Shown here piece after piece: positions 27,364-36,951 of a DNA stretch of 64,000 nt. The translations under genes were made by a program, and so were the position numbers. Under the pieces are notes generated by a model. That model was not told the origin of the DNA. It saw only the letters and a program-made list of their open reading frames with translations, and ran no database searches. Every line of letters starts with the position of its first letter. Positions within the stretch are counted from its first letter, which is position 1. Origin of the DNA: Glaciecola sp. 33A (GTDB lineage Bacteria; Pseudomonadota; Gammaproteobacteria; Enterobacterales; Alteromonadaceae); contig NZ_PJAR01000044.1 in NCBI RefSeq assembly GCF_002836745.1, positions 682,001-746,000 of the forward strand, given 5' to 3'.

Positions 27364-27682
27364 TTAGTGCTTTGCGCCATTCGGGCTTTTAGTATCGTCA
27401 AGTTTAATAGCGCCATCTGCCTTTAGATTTAGATATTTAGTATGCTCCAAGCCAATTATGCCTAGTTAAGCTTAACATTCCAAGGCATCAAAATTTTCAC
27501 ATTACAGTCGGGCTCGATAGATGATTTTAGTACATTCAGAAGACAATCGAAGGGCATAAGCCCGTTTCCTTCTGGCGTTTCGACTACACTATACAAAACC
27601 GCACTAGAAATTGCGCCGGTAGATATTAGACTAAACAACCAACACCTACTATTACGCTTAAAAAATTTTATATTTAATTTTC
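27364..27682 (-). pseudogene. Frameshifted exported-protein remnant
   Basis: Two overlapping open frames on the minus strand read like one protein. The first lacks an ATG but could start at TTG 27636-27638 and reads FSLISTGAISSAVLYSVVE, then NGLMPFDCLLNVLKS, to a TAG at 27462-27464. The second frame continues LGIIGLEHTKYLNLKADGAI to a TAA at 27364-27366. A single-base shift near 27465 joins them. The upstream part looks like a signal peptide. It directly follows the 190-residue exported gene, so it was probably in the same operon. Confidence 0.45.
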
Positions 27683-28246
27683 TGCTTTAGACACTAGGTT
27701 TTTAACATCCAAGTTTGAAAAATATTTTACAAACCGAAGTTTGGTTCCTTCTAGGTCTTTTTCTGTGATAGCGTCACCATACAACATTCTCTGAGATTCT
27801 TCAGTATAAGAGGCTTTCTCTAATAAATACTTGTCATATTCGCCTAGCTCTTTATATGATATGTAATATATAGTGCGCCCTTTAGTTGAGCTTACAAGCC
27901 AGTGTGGATAGATTACCTTCACCGTATCAAAGCTCTTTAGATAGCTAAATTCATCTTTATTTAAGTTGACCCTAATTCTAAACTGATTGATAGGTTGAAA
28001 GGCAGCATGCATTTTAACAGACGTGTTAAAAACTATTTCTCCTACACTCTTGATATCTTTTCCAATAAATACAGGACTAGCAGATACAATCTCAAAGATT
28101 GCATTATTACCAGCAAAAGAGACTTGTTCAATAGAAATATCTATTTCGTGGTCAGCCCCATAAGATAGTTTTGATAAAAACAGAACTAGAATAATAAATA
28201 TTTTGCCTTTAACTATTAAGTTACAAATTTTTATACTTTTTCTCAT
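27674..28246 (-). CDS. Exported hypothetical protein
   Basis: This 190-residue protein has a signal peptide (basic start MRKSIKICNL, hydrophobic core IFIILVLFL, cleavage after SYG-A) and a beta-rich mature part with no cysteines or catalytic pattern that I recognise. It is probably periplasmic. It stands between two other minus-strand exported-protein frames and has 22 bases between its start and the upstream gene end. Function unknown. Confidence 0.6.
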   Translation of the reverse strand: MRKSIKICNLIVKGKIFIILVLFLSKLSYGADHEIDISIEQVSFAGNNAIFEIVSASPVFIGKDIKSVGEIVFNTSVKMHAAFQPINQFRIRVNLNKDEFSYLKSFDTVKVIYPHWLVSSTKGRTIYYISYKELGEYDKYLLEKASYTEESQRMLYGDAITEKDLEGTKLRFVKYFSNLDVKNLVSKAEN

Positions 28247-28268
28247 ATGTAATTACCCCACAAAAATG

Positions 28269-28505
28269 TCATTTACTTGTTAGTTTTAAACATAAATTAT
28301 AGTTTTCTTCCAATTCATTCATTAATGCATTTTTATCTTTATGTCTGCGTAATTTTTCTAGTTCTGCTTCAGGCTCACTTAAGACGAATGGCATCAATGG
28401 AAGCTTTGCACCAAGAAACCCGACAGTGGCTTTTTGGAGGTTTTCGAAAAATTGTACATTTATAGTCGTGTTCTTTGACAGCAAGTTTACGGCAACAGCG
28501 GTCAT
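28269..28505 (-). CDS. Short hypothetical protein, possibly a fragment
   Basis: The frame codes for 78 residues, with a central hydrophobic patch (VGFLGAKLPLMPFVL) and a charged helical C-terminus (EPEAELEKLRRHKDKNALMNEL). The ATG at 28505 has no clear ribosome site, so this may be the end of a longer broken gene. It belongs to the decayed minus-strand cluster. Confidence 0.35.
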   Translation of the reverse strand: MTAVAVNLLSKNTTINVQFFENLQKATVGFLGAKLPLMPFVLSEPEAELEKLRRHKDKNALMNELEENYNLCLKLTSK

Positions 28506-28609
28506 ATGACGTTCAAAATTGAGTAGGAGTTTATGTTATAAATATTCGTCGAGGTGCGCCATAGTGACAGGCTGTTCTGAGCCTATGACGGTCGTTCGTA
28601 TCCAAAGCC

Positions 28610-28732
28610 CTACTGCCCTTTGATTTTATGCAATATAAATTTTATTAACTTCCAAGCAATCCAAAAAATTCCAGCCCACATCGCGAACGCAATAGCTACA
28701 AATATTTCGCCTCCCATGTAAGGCTCTCCCAT
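28610..28732 (-). CDS. Possible small single-pass membrane peptide
   Basis: A 40-codon frame ends at TAG 28610-28612. Its second ATG (28715-28717) has a GGGAG ribosome-like site eight bases upstream, which would give 35 residues. The peptide has one hydrophobic helix (FVAIAFAMWAGIFWIAW) and a basic tail (KLIKFILHKIKG). This layout is common among small membrane proteins and type I toxins. No antisense RNA can be confirmed. Confidence 0.3.
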   Translation of the reverse strand: MGEPYMGGEIFVAIAFAMWAGIFWIAWKLIKFILHKIKGQ

Positions 28733-28785
28733 AATTTTTAAACATAATTAGCTTAAACATTATGCTACCTTAAATCCACAGTAGG

Positions 28786-28992
28786 TCAAATTTTTTTAAA
28801 TTTGCGGTATTCTTTATCTAAATTAATATCATTTAAACAAAATATATATGGGCCATTAAAGTGAGACTGGAACTTGCTAATAATGTTAGAGAACTCGCTT
28901 TTTTGACTTGCACTTGGACTAGATAGAAGATTAAGTGGCTGTAGCTTAGGATCGTTGCCATTGATCGCGCATAGTTTTGTAGGACAGGGAGT
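28786..28992 (-). pseudogene. C-terminal gene fragment
   Basis: A 68-residue frame lacks a start and ends at TGA 28786-28788. It reads CPTKLCAINGNDPKLQPLNL and later FNGPYIFCLNDINLDKEYRK, which has normal protein composition with cysteines. The other frame upstream (GTG start near 29007, VSLIKLPV) could be its shifted beginning. I treat it as a broken gene end, unknown family. Confidence 0.4.
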
Positions 28993-29015
28993 TTAATTAG
29001 GCTCACCCTTTGTTT

Positions 29016-30563
29016 TTACCTGTTAGTCCAAATACTTTCCAATTGATTATTTCTGCTTATTTCATAGTACAAAGCCATCGTGTTTAAAGACAGTGGTTTA
29101 TTGTTTCGTTCATCATCGGCCAACTTGGCCAATATTTTATATAAGAACACCACGGTTAATTCACTTGTTTCTTGTTCTCGGTAAAGCTTTGATGTCATAT
29201 CTACTCCCCCAAGCATGGCGAGGTTAGTAAGTGTACTTTCTAATTCCCAGCCTTCAAGATCAGGTGTTTTATCGTAAACAATCATTAGTAACTGCTTGGC
29301 GTCCTCCTTAAAACCGTGATATCTAAGAACATTTGCCATGTTGATAGCTTCGCCAAGAATAAAATAAAGGCTATTTAGCGCCTTATCCTCATCTTTTAAT
29401 AATTTATACAGGGTATTCAGGAGCTGTTTTACGCCGCTCTCATCAGATAAATATATAGCGAGATAGAGCATGGGGATGACAATATCATCATATTGTAACT
29501 TGCCTGCTTCCAAATGCTCAACCAATTGATTTCGCCTATTTACGAGCATCTCCGCTCGCCCCATTTTGACCAATGTATCTCCCACATGATTATAAAAAGA
29601 GTCTTGCTCACTAAATACAACGTTAGATATCGTTGACAGAGCCTGTTCAACATCACCATTCTGAATGTAGTTTGAAGCGACCTGGTTTAAAAAATAATTG
29701 TTCGCCACGTCAAACCATCTTTTCTCATAGTCGTCACCATTTGCTTTGGATTTAGCAATATGAGCAAGGACGGTATCTATATATCGAATAGCGTCATTTT
29801 TATTTGTTTTGATTAAATGCAATAAAGGTTTTTTGAAACCATCAAAGTCGTAAAAGGCTATTTCAGAGGCATTTAGCAATAATTCGAAGTCATGAAAATA
29901 TTGCAGTCCACCTGCAATTGTAGCTATTTGGGCTTTGTCATCAATGTTTGTGCATTTTAAAATTACATTGCCAGGTAAGCATTGTCTCAGGTGCTCTTTA
30001 TAAATCGCTATTGCTCTATCAATTTTTCCTTCATTAATATATTCCAATGCAATCGTAGATGTGTATTCACCGTAAGGTTGTTCTATCGATTGAGGGGTAA
30101 GCAATATTCCTTCGATTTTGTTCAATAAGTCTTGGTTTGTGCTTTTACTCTCAAGCAAAACCCCAAAGAAAATCTCTGTTATTTCATACATCTGAGGATG
30201 GTTGCTAAATCGAATTATCTCGTTTTCAATTATTTTTTCTATTGATCCCCCTGACTCTTTGAGTATTACTAATTTGCGCCGAATGTCGACTAGCTCTTTA
30301 CTACTGAACCCTTTTATCAAAATAGCTCCGGATGCAAGGTCGACCGCAACCTTGCTAATTGGAAACTCGTTATTAATCTCATTAATTGCTGGGATGGCAA
30401 TGTTTGTTAGTTCATATAATGCGTCATAGTCATATGGTTCAACGTTTATAGCGTCTGCAGCTTTTACTGTCATAACGTAAATTTCATTGGCACGCTCGTC
30501 TGCCGATTTAAAGCATCCAGCAATAAATATAGCGATTAATAACAAGAGGAAATGAGGTTTCAT
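29016..30563 (-). CDS. Large lipoprotein with TPR-like helical repeats
   Basis: This 515-residue protein starts with a lipoprotein signal peptide whose lipobox is FIAGC (cysteine near residue 17), so it is anchored to a membrane in the periplasm. The mature part is entirely helical, with repeats such as EYINEGKIDRAIAIYKEHL and YIQNGDVEQALSTISNVV that look like degenerate tetratricopeptide repeats, a protein-protein interaction scaffold. No enzymatic motif is seen. It is intact and is the largest gene in the right half of the island. Confidence 0.7.
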   Translation of the reverse strand: MKPHFLLLLIAIFIAGCFKSADERANEIYVMTVKAADAINVEPYDYDALYELTNIAIPAINEINNEFPISKVAVDLASGAILIKGFSSKELVDIRRKLVILKESGGSIEKIIENEIIRFSNHPQMYEITEIFFGVLLESKSTNQDLLNKIEGILLTPQSIEQPYGEYTSTIALEYINEGKIDRAIAIYKEHLRQCLPGNVILKCTNIDDKAQIATIAGGLQYFHDFELLLNASEIAFYDFDGFKKPLLHLIKTNKNDAIRYIDTVLAHIAKSKANGDDYEKRWFDVANNYFLNQVASNYIQNGDVEQALSTISNVVFSEQDSFYNHVGDTLVKMGRAEMLVNRRNQLVEHLEAGKLQYDDIVIPMLYLAIYLSDESGVKQLLNTLYKLLKDEDKALNSLYFILGEAINMANVLRYHGFKEDAKQLLMIVYDKTPDLEGWELESTLTNLAMLGGVDMTSKLYREQETSELTVVFLYKILAKLADDERNNKPLSLNTMALYYEISRNNQLESIWTNR

Positions 30564-30750
30564 TTGCGAGCCTTAACAATTGTGTTTGTTTCATACATAC
30601 GATTAGATAGCTAATGTCGATGATACGCTGTCAATTGATTATTCACAATTAATGGGCACTAATAACACAACAGATAGTTAATTCTTATCAAACTTGTACC
30701 TTTTATGAATTGTCTGTAGGACTTAAAGGTGATTTACTGTTAAATAAAAC

Positions 30751-30776
30751 AGGCTTCGATAAGCATAACGAAGCCT
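30751..30776 (-). terminator. Intrinsic terminator of the broken gene at 30825
   Basis: An 8-bp stem AGGCTTCG/CGAAGCCT with a 10-base loop, followed on the minus strand by GTTTTATTT. It lies about 50 bases downstream of a truncated minus-strand frame and supports the idea that this frame was once a real gene. Confidence 0.75.
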
Positions 30777-30824
30777 GACAATTCAATCACACGAGTTCGT
30801 CGGCAACTCAGTCACCGAGAATAC

Positions 30825-31049
30825 TTACGCGCATCCTGAGCCTCTAACATTAATATCAGGACCTAGCGGACACGAAAGCTCAACAAGCTGACAATAATAC
30901 TCTCGACCATCGACTGTTATATCTAACGGGATGAAATCATATAGATTGTTACGATAAACTTCTGTCACAGCAGAATCATTAGTCAATATTAATTGATTTA
31001 GCTCATTGAATATAAAACCAGTGTCAGTACAAGCAAGTTCAGGTTCAAT
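30825..31049 (-). pseudogene. Truncated C-terminal gene fragment at the right end of the island
   Basis: A 74-residue frame without a start reads from about 31049 to a TAA at 30825-30827, for example DTGFIFNELNQLILTNDSAV and FIPLDITVDGREYYCQLVEL, ending in RGSGCA. Composition is protein-like, with several cysteines. An in-frame TGA precedes it and no ATG is present, while a terminator follows. It looks like the 3' remnant of a gene cut near the island edge. Family not recognised. Confidence 0.45.
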
Positions 31050-31131
31050 TCATTTTCTGTAAGGTATTTTTTTATAGCAACGTAGATATTTGACGGTTTT
31101 CTTGACGGCTTACAAAGTAATAGATATAAAA

Positions 31132-31154
31132 AAGCCCCTGTAAAACAGAGGCTT
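31132..31154 (-). terminator. Intrinsic terminator of tRNA-Ser, island copy
   Basis: AAGCCCCTGT pairs with ACAGAGGCTT and is followed by a T-run on the minus strand. It sits inside the island just left of the right 18-bp repeat, replacing the chromosomal terminator that was displaced to 13026-13045. Confidence 0.8.
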
Positions 31155-31162
31155 ATCTATAA

Positions 31163-31180
31163 AATGTGGCGGATAGCGAG
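31163..31180. repeat. attR: right 18-bp att repeat within tRNA-Ser
   Basis: Identical to 13053-13070. It covers the last bases of the T-arm, the acceptor strand and the CCA end of the tRNA-Ser gene. Integration here keeps the tRNA intact. Confidence 0.85.
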
Positions 31181-31256
31181 GGATTCGAACCCCCGGTACC
31201 TTGCGGTACGTCTGATTTCAAGTCAGGTGCATTAAACCGAGCTCTGCCAGCTATCC
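31167..31256 (-). tRNA. serT: tRNA-Ser (anticodon TGA)
   Basis: A 90-nt class II tRNA. The acceptor stem GGATAGC/GCTATCC is perfect, the discriminator is G as expected for serine, CCA is encoded (31167-31169), the anticodon loop reads CTTGAAA, and the variable arm (TACCGCAAGGTA) forms its own stem. It lies upstream of yccA, as serT does in E. coli. Confidence 0.97.
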
Positions 31257-31351
31257 TATTACTTTTAAAACTTTATACTATTATCACAGCGTTCACAATG
31301 TGCGCTCATTAACAAACTCAGATATGAATTGCGGGAAGACTTTACTCTTCG

Positions 31352-31398
31352 TCTAATTTCTAATCAGGTGCGTTAAACCAGGCTCTGCCAACTCTCCG
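31352..31398 (-). pseudogene. Degenerate tRNA-Ser copy
   Basis: These 47 bases match bases 31210-31256 of the intact tRNA-Ser at 39 positions without gaps, covering the 5' acceptor strand, D-arm and anticodon arm. The T-arm, variable arm and 3' acceptor strand are not recognisable and the anticodon region is changed. It is a decayed partial duplicate, perhaps left by an earlier insertion at this site. Confidence 0.65.
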
Positions 31399-31469
31399 TT
31401 AGCGAGGTGCGCATACTAAGGCCCAAATTGCCTGTTGTAAAGTCTTTACACAGAAAAAAGTGATTTTTT

Positions 31470-31510
31470 TCGTTCGTTTGAACGATTTTCACACATTATT
31501 GTATTAATAT
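31470..31510 (+). promoter_or_regulatory. Predicted sigma-70 promoter and operator-like repeat before yccA
   Basis: TTGAAC (31478-31483) as -35 and TATTAA (31502-31507) as -10 are 18 bases apart. An inverted repeat TCGTTC/GAACGA (31470-31475 and 31480-31485) overlaps the -35 element and may bind a repressor or activator. Confidence 0.45.
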
Positions 31511-31618
31511 AGATTAGTTAGCGAAAACTACTTGAAATATGGAACCAAACACCATACAAAGTATCTAACAATTAACCAAGTGTTTTACTCAATTATTATT
31601 TAACGTGGAGACGTACAA

Positions 31619-32284
31619 ATGGAACAACGTTCAGTCTATTCTGCCTCTGGCAATCGGTCAGCGGTAGAAATTAACAAGGTTTTGAAAAATACCTATCTAT
31701 TACTGTCTATGACTTTGGTATTCAGTGCAGTTTGTGCTTGGATTACAATGGGTATGAATCTAGGTGGATTTGCTAGAATCGGCCTTATGTTGGCAGCGTT
31801 TGGTTCTTTATACGCTGTTTCAAAATATGCCAATTCAGCAGCGGCTTTACCATTGACGTTTTTGTTTACGGGTCTAATGGGTGCTGCCCTCGGTCCATTG
31901 TTAAGTTATTACGTGGCCGTCGGTTATCCTGGTCTCATTATGGAAGCATTTGGAACAACCGCTATTATTTTTGTCGCATTATCTGGCTATGCAATTACGA
32001 CCAAGAAAGATTTTAGCTTTTTAGGCGGTTTTTTAATCGTAGGACTTGTTTTTGCGATTATTGCCAGTATCGCTAATATCTTCTTTGCAGTACCTGCTGT
32101 TCATTTAGCTATTAATGCAGTCATCGTCTTCATATTCTCTGGGTTAATCTTATATGACACTAGCAGAATTATAAAAGGCGGGGAAACCAACTATGTCATG
32201 GCAACGGTATCGCTTTATTTGAACATCTATAATCTGTTCACCGCCTTACTTGCTCTGCTAAATGCGTTTGGCGGCGACGATTAA
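31619..32284 (+). CDS. yccA: YccA, Bax inhibitor-1 family membrane protein
   Basis: This 221-residue protein has seven membrane helices and the BI-1 family layout: cytoplasmic N-terminus with the NKVLKNTYLLLSMTL start of helix 1, a helix 7 region with YDTSRIIKGGE and a last helix ending near FGGDD. In E. coli YccA is a substrate and modulator of the FtsH protease and is linked to protection of SecY. A strong terminator follows the stop. It is placed between tRNA-Ser and the tus genes, as in E. coli. Confidence 0.93.
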   Translation: MEQRSVYSASGNRSAVEINKVLKNTYLLLSMTLVFSAVCAWITMGMNLGGFARIGLMLAAFGSLYAVSKYANSAAALPLTFLFTGLMGAALGPLLSYYVAVGYPGLIMEAFGTTAIIFVALSGYAITTKKDFSFLGGFLIVGLVFAIIASIANIFFAVPAVHLAINAVIVFIFSGLILYDTSRIIKGGETNYVMATVSLYLNIYNLFTALLALLNAFGGDD

Positions 32285-32305
32285 TCAAGCATGTTAATTA
32301 GGGAA

Positions 32306-32331
32306 AACACCCCTTTTAGGGGTGTTTTTGT
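32306..32331 (+). terminator. Intrinsic terminator of yccA
   Basis: AACACCCC and GGGGTGTT form an 8-bp stem with a five-base loop, followed by TTTTG. The tusD start follows within ten bases, so some readthrough or a promoter near here must drive the tus genes. Confidence 0.85.
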
Positions 32332-32336
32332 TTGTT

Positions 32337-32744
32337 ATGAATAAATTTCTTATTTTTGTTACCCGTTCTCCATTTGATTCTTTAAATGGACAAACTGCCC
32401 TGTCGTTTTGTGAAGCCGCAATTGAGTTAGGACATGAAATAGAGCAAGTGTTCTTTTATCAAGAAGGGGTTCAACAAGCTAACGTTGACATTCAACCCGC
32501 TGCTGGTGAGAAAAATTTGCTTGCGCAATGGCTTGCATTTTCAGAACAAACAAAAACATCATTAAACGTCTGTGTTACCGCATCAATTAAACGTGGTGTC
32601 TTGTCAGAAGATGACGCAGCGGCTATGCAACTGCACTGCAATGTTCACACTGCGTTTAGGCCGGTAGGGATGGCTGAATACTTTTCTGCCCTGAATACAA
32701 GTTCGTCTTGTGAGCCTGATACGCTTATTTGCATGCAGTTTTAG
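32337..32744 (+). CDS. tusD: Sulfurtransferase TusD
   Basis: This 135-residue DsrE-like protein starts at the ATG at 32337 (MNKFLIF), just after the yccA terminator; the reading frame extends further upstream but lacks a better start. The catalytic cysteine is in NVCVTASIKRG, as in E. coli TusD. TusD, with TusC and TusB, takes persulfide sulfur from TusA and passes it to TusE for 2-thiolation of tRNA wobble uridine by MnmA. Cytoplasmic. Confidence 0.9.
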   Translation: MNKFLIFVTRSPFDSLNGQTALSFCEAAIELGHEIEQVFFYQEGVQQANVDIQPAAGEKNLLAQWLAFSEQTKTSLNVCVTASIKRGVLSEDDAAAMQLHCNVHTAFRPVGMAEYFSALNTSSSCEPDTLICMQF

Positions 32745-32753
32745 AGCTTAGGT

Positions 32754-33110
32754 ATGGCAAAATTACTAATTATTTCAACTCAGGCCCCTTATGTCACCAG
32801 TGCTGCGCAAGATGCTTTAGAAGCTGCGCTGGCAGCGAGTAATGTTGGCGTCGACGTCACCTTTGTATTTGCTCAACAAGGCCTTTATCAGCTATTAGGT
32901 GATCAAGACAGTACCTGCGTGCAAAGAAAATCGATAGAAAAGCAAATTAACGTTCTACCCTTGTACGATATTGATGCTGTTTATTATATTGCAGAGGATA
33001 TGACTGACCTTAAACTCTCAAGACAGGCATTGACATCAACTGCAGAATCAATAGATACCAACAAGTTCAATGAATTATGCGCTGCTTCTACCGCAATTTT
33101 ACGTTTCTAG
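32754..33110 (+). CDS. tusC: Sulfur relay protein TusC
   Basis: This 118-residue DsrF-like protein (MAKLLIISTQAPY; QDALEAALAASNVGVDVTFV; FAQQGLYQL) forms the TusBCD hexamer and has no catalytic cysteine. It starts nine bases after tusD, in the tusDCB order. Confidence 0.88.
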   Translation: MAKLLIISTQAPYVTSAAQDALEAALAASNVGVDVTFVFAQQGLYQLLGDQDSTCVQRKSIEKQINVLPLYDIDAVYYIAEDMTDLKLSRQALTSTAESIDTNKFNELCAASTAILRF

Positions 33111-33127
33111 TTTAGGATTATGTACGC

Positions 33128-33421
33128 ATGTTAATTGTATTTTTAGGCTCTGAATATCAATCTATCCGACCTACATTACCTGAGGTAAACAAAGATAAGC
33201 CTCATGCCGTTATTATTGCGCAACACGGCGTATATCAACTGAAAAATGTTTTACGAGAGCTACATGATCGTCATGATATTTTTATTCACGTTCTCAAACG
33301 CGACTTACAGGCAGCCGGTCTGCTTGCAAGCTTTACCGAGCAAAATAGAGTAAATATAATCGACTTTGAAGAATTCGTAAGGTTAAGCATTCAACATAGA
33401 CCGTGTATTACCTTACAATGA
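33128..33421 (+). CDS. tusB: Sulfur relay protein TusB
   Basis: This 97-residue DsrH-like subunit (MLIVFLGSE; AVIIAQHGVYQL; VHVLKRDLQAAGL-like block) completes the TusBCD complex. It sits 17 bases after tusC. Length matches the family. Confidence 0.85.
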   Translation: MLIVFLGSEYQSIRPTLPEVNKDKPHAVIIAQHGVYQLKNVLRELHDRHDIFIHVLKRDLQAAGLLASFTEQNRVNIIDFEEFVRLSIQHRPCITLQ

Positions 33422-33518
33422 TTAACTCGCTGCGCTATACATAAGCTGTGCTGTACATAAAAGTTTGTCGTGACGGGTCTTCGTAGAAAACTGACATAAA
33501 GAGTTTAAATCAAAATAG

Positions 33519-33857
33519 ATGCAACATTTTTTAGAATACGACAACAAAAAAATTGAAATAGATAGAAACGGTTATCTACTGAACTATTTAGAGTGGGAAA
33601 TAGAAGTCGCCTCTGTTATAGCGCAACTAGAGGGAATTGATTTAACCCCAGCTCATTGGGAAGTTGTGTTTTTTGTTAGAGCGTTTTACGAAGAATATGA
33701 AACCAGTCCTGCAATACGCGTCTTGGTTAAAAGTTTGTCGAATAAATTTGGACCTGAGATTGGAAACAGCCGTTACGTGCAACGTTTATTTCCAAAAGGC
33801 CCGGCGAAACAAGCAACTAAAATAGCTGGCCTACCTAAGCCAGCTAAGTGCCTTTAG
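33519..33857 (+). CDS. tusE: Sulfur relay protein TusE (DsrC-like)
   Basis: This 112-residue protein carries the conserved C-terminal cysteine in PKPAKCL that accepts sulfur from TusBCD and passes it to MnmA. DsrC-family blocks [24 protein letters not shown] and [15 protein letters not shown] are present. It is 97 bases downstream of tusB and converges on serS with 7 bases between stops. Confidence 0.92.
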   Translation: MQHFLEYDNKKIEIDRNGYLLNYLEWEIEVASVIAQLEGIDLTPAHWEVVFFVRAFYEEYETSPAIRVLVKSLSNKFGPEIGNSRYVQRLFPKGPAKQATKIAGLPKPAKCL

Positions 33858-33864
33858 TCATCCT

Positions 33865-35554
<1,690 letters not shown>

Positions 35555-35555
35555 C

Positions 35556-36902
35556 TTATTTACTCACTTTATCTTTTCTTGAATTCCCTTGCCCAAGCGC
35601 TTGAGCATCAAGCCCTGCTAAGAAAACCATTTTAGCACTCAGTTGCTTCTCCAAACCTCTATCGGTAGCCGTGTAAAATACCTGATCAGCAATATCGGCA
35701 GGTAAATACGACTCACCTGCAGCATAGGCGTTAGGTTCATTATGAGCATAACGATATCCCTCACCATGTCCCATTTGTTTGGCCAAACTAGTCGGTGCGT
35801 TTCTTAAGTGGTTTGGAACATCGTAACTTGGTGTGTCGTCAATAAGCTGTTGTGCTTTTTTAAAAGCGGCGTATACCGCATTGCTTTTTGGTGCAAGGGC
35901 ACAATAAATAACCGCTTGGGCTAGGGCCCGCTCGCCTTCAGCCGGACCGACTCGATGATATAGGTCCCAACTATTTAAGCAAACTTGTAATGCTCTGGGA
36001 TCTGCATTTCCAATATCTTCAGATGCAATGGCTAACAATCTCCTTGCGATGACTAAGGGATCGCCACCACTTTTGAGCAAGCGACAAAACCAATATAAAG
36101 CGCCATCGGGTGAGGAACCGCGTACCGATTTATGAAACGCAGATAATAAGTCGTAATAATGGTCACCGTTCTTATCAAACGCTAGCGTTTTAGCACCAGT
36201 CGCTTTTTTAATTAATTCTAAATTTATTTTTTCATCCTTACGGACTAAGTCACTGCAAATTTCAATCGACATTAGCAAGCTTCTTGCATCGCCGTTAGAT
36301 TGAGAGATGAGTGCCAACGAGGCATTTTCTTCAAACTCAATACATTTATTTTCTCGTTCTTGCAAAAATTTAATTGCACTATTTAACAGCGTCATTAACT
36401 CATCTGTTGATAGTTTTTCCAAAATAAATACACGTAAACGAGAGAGCAGAGCCCGGTTGACTGAAAAACTTGGATTTTCTGTTGTAGCACCAATAAGGAT
36501 AATATGACCACTTTCAACATAAGGTAAAAAAGCATCTTGTTGACTTTTATTAAAACGGTGAATTTCGTCTACAAAGACAACTTTTTGTCTTGCAAATAAA
36601 TCCGAATTAACATTGGTTAAAGATAGGCTAGCGTCCCCAATGGCGGCTCGTATTTCTTTCACACCTGAGTTAATAGCAGAAAGCTCAATTACGTCGGCGT
36701 CCAGTTGTTCTGCAATTAAGTGCACTAGCGTTGTTTTACCTGTGCCGGGAGGACCCCAAAATATCATTGAATAGCAGTTCTTTTGTGCGAGCATTCTGGA
36801 GATAGTTCCCTGTTCTCCAATTAAATGAGACTGGCCCACGTAATCACTGAGACTATTTGGTCTAAGTAAACTAGCCAGGGGTGTATATGCAGAGGATTTC
36901 AT
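35556..36902 (-). CDS. rarA: Replication-associated recombination protein A (MgsA/RarA)
   Basis: This 448-residue AAA+ ATPase acts at stalled forks in the cytoplasm. Walker A is FWGPPGTGKTTL (about 50-60), Walker B is VVFVDEIHRFNK, sensor 1 is GATTENPS, and arginine finger RALLSRLRVF. The C-terminal half matches the clamp-loader-like tetramerisation domain (YHRVGPAEGERALAQAVIY). It lies between lolA and crcB with short gaps, as in many gammaproteobacteria. Confidence 0.97.
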   Translation of the reverse strand: MKSSAYTPLASLLRPNSLSDYVGQSHLIGEQGTISRMLAQKNCYSMIFWGPPGTGKTTLVHLIAEQLDADVIELSAINSGVKEIRAAIGDASLSLTNVNSDLFARQKVVFVDEIHRFNKSQQDAFLPYVESGHIILIGATTENPSFSVNRALLSRLRVFILEKLSTDELMTLLNSAIKFLQERENKCIEFEENASLALISQSNGDARSLLMSIEICSDLVRKDEKINLELIKKATGAKTLAFDKNGDHYYDLLSAFHKSVRGSSPDGALYWFCRLLKSGGDPLVIARRLLAIASEDIGNADPRALQVCLNSWDLYHRVGPAEGERALAQAVIYCALAPKSNAVYAAFKKAQQLIDDTPSYDVPNHLRNAPTSLAKQMGHGEGYRYAHNEPNAYAAGESYLPADIADQVFYTATDRGLEKQLSAKMVFLAGLDAQALGQGNSRKDKVSK

Positions 36903-36951
36903 TTAGCACTCAATGTTAACGACGAATTTAGGCGATTGAAGCTTCGCTTTA

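Larger units (their letters stand above)
13053..31180. mobile_element. Genomic island inserted in the 3' end of tRNA-Ser(TGA)
   Basis: The segment is bounded by an 18-bp perfect direct repeat (AATGTGGCGGATAGCGAG) at 13053-13070 and 31163-31180. The right copy covers the 3' end of an intact tRNA-Ser gene and a few bases past its CCA; the left copy is an isolated fragment. A tyrosine integrase gene begins 181 bases inside the left copy. The backbone on either side matches conserved chromosomal blocks, and nothing inside does. Cargo: integrase, AlpA regulator, Shango-type operon, an HTH protein, a DUF262-HEPN pair and exported proteins. No conjugation, replication or phage structural genes are visible, so it is a non-autonomous integrative island of about 18.1 kb. 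Confidence 0.88.

Noticed and set aside
13000-31200. CRISPR array in the island
   Set aside because: No regularly spaced short direct repeats were seen and no cas genes are present.
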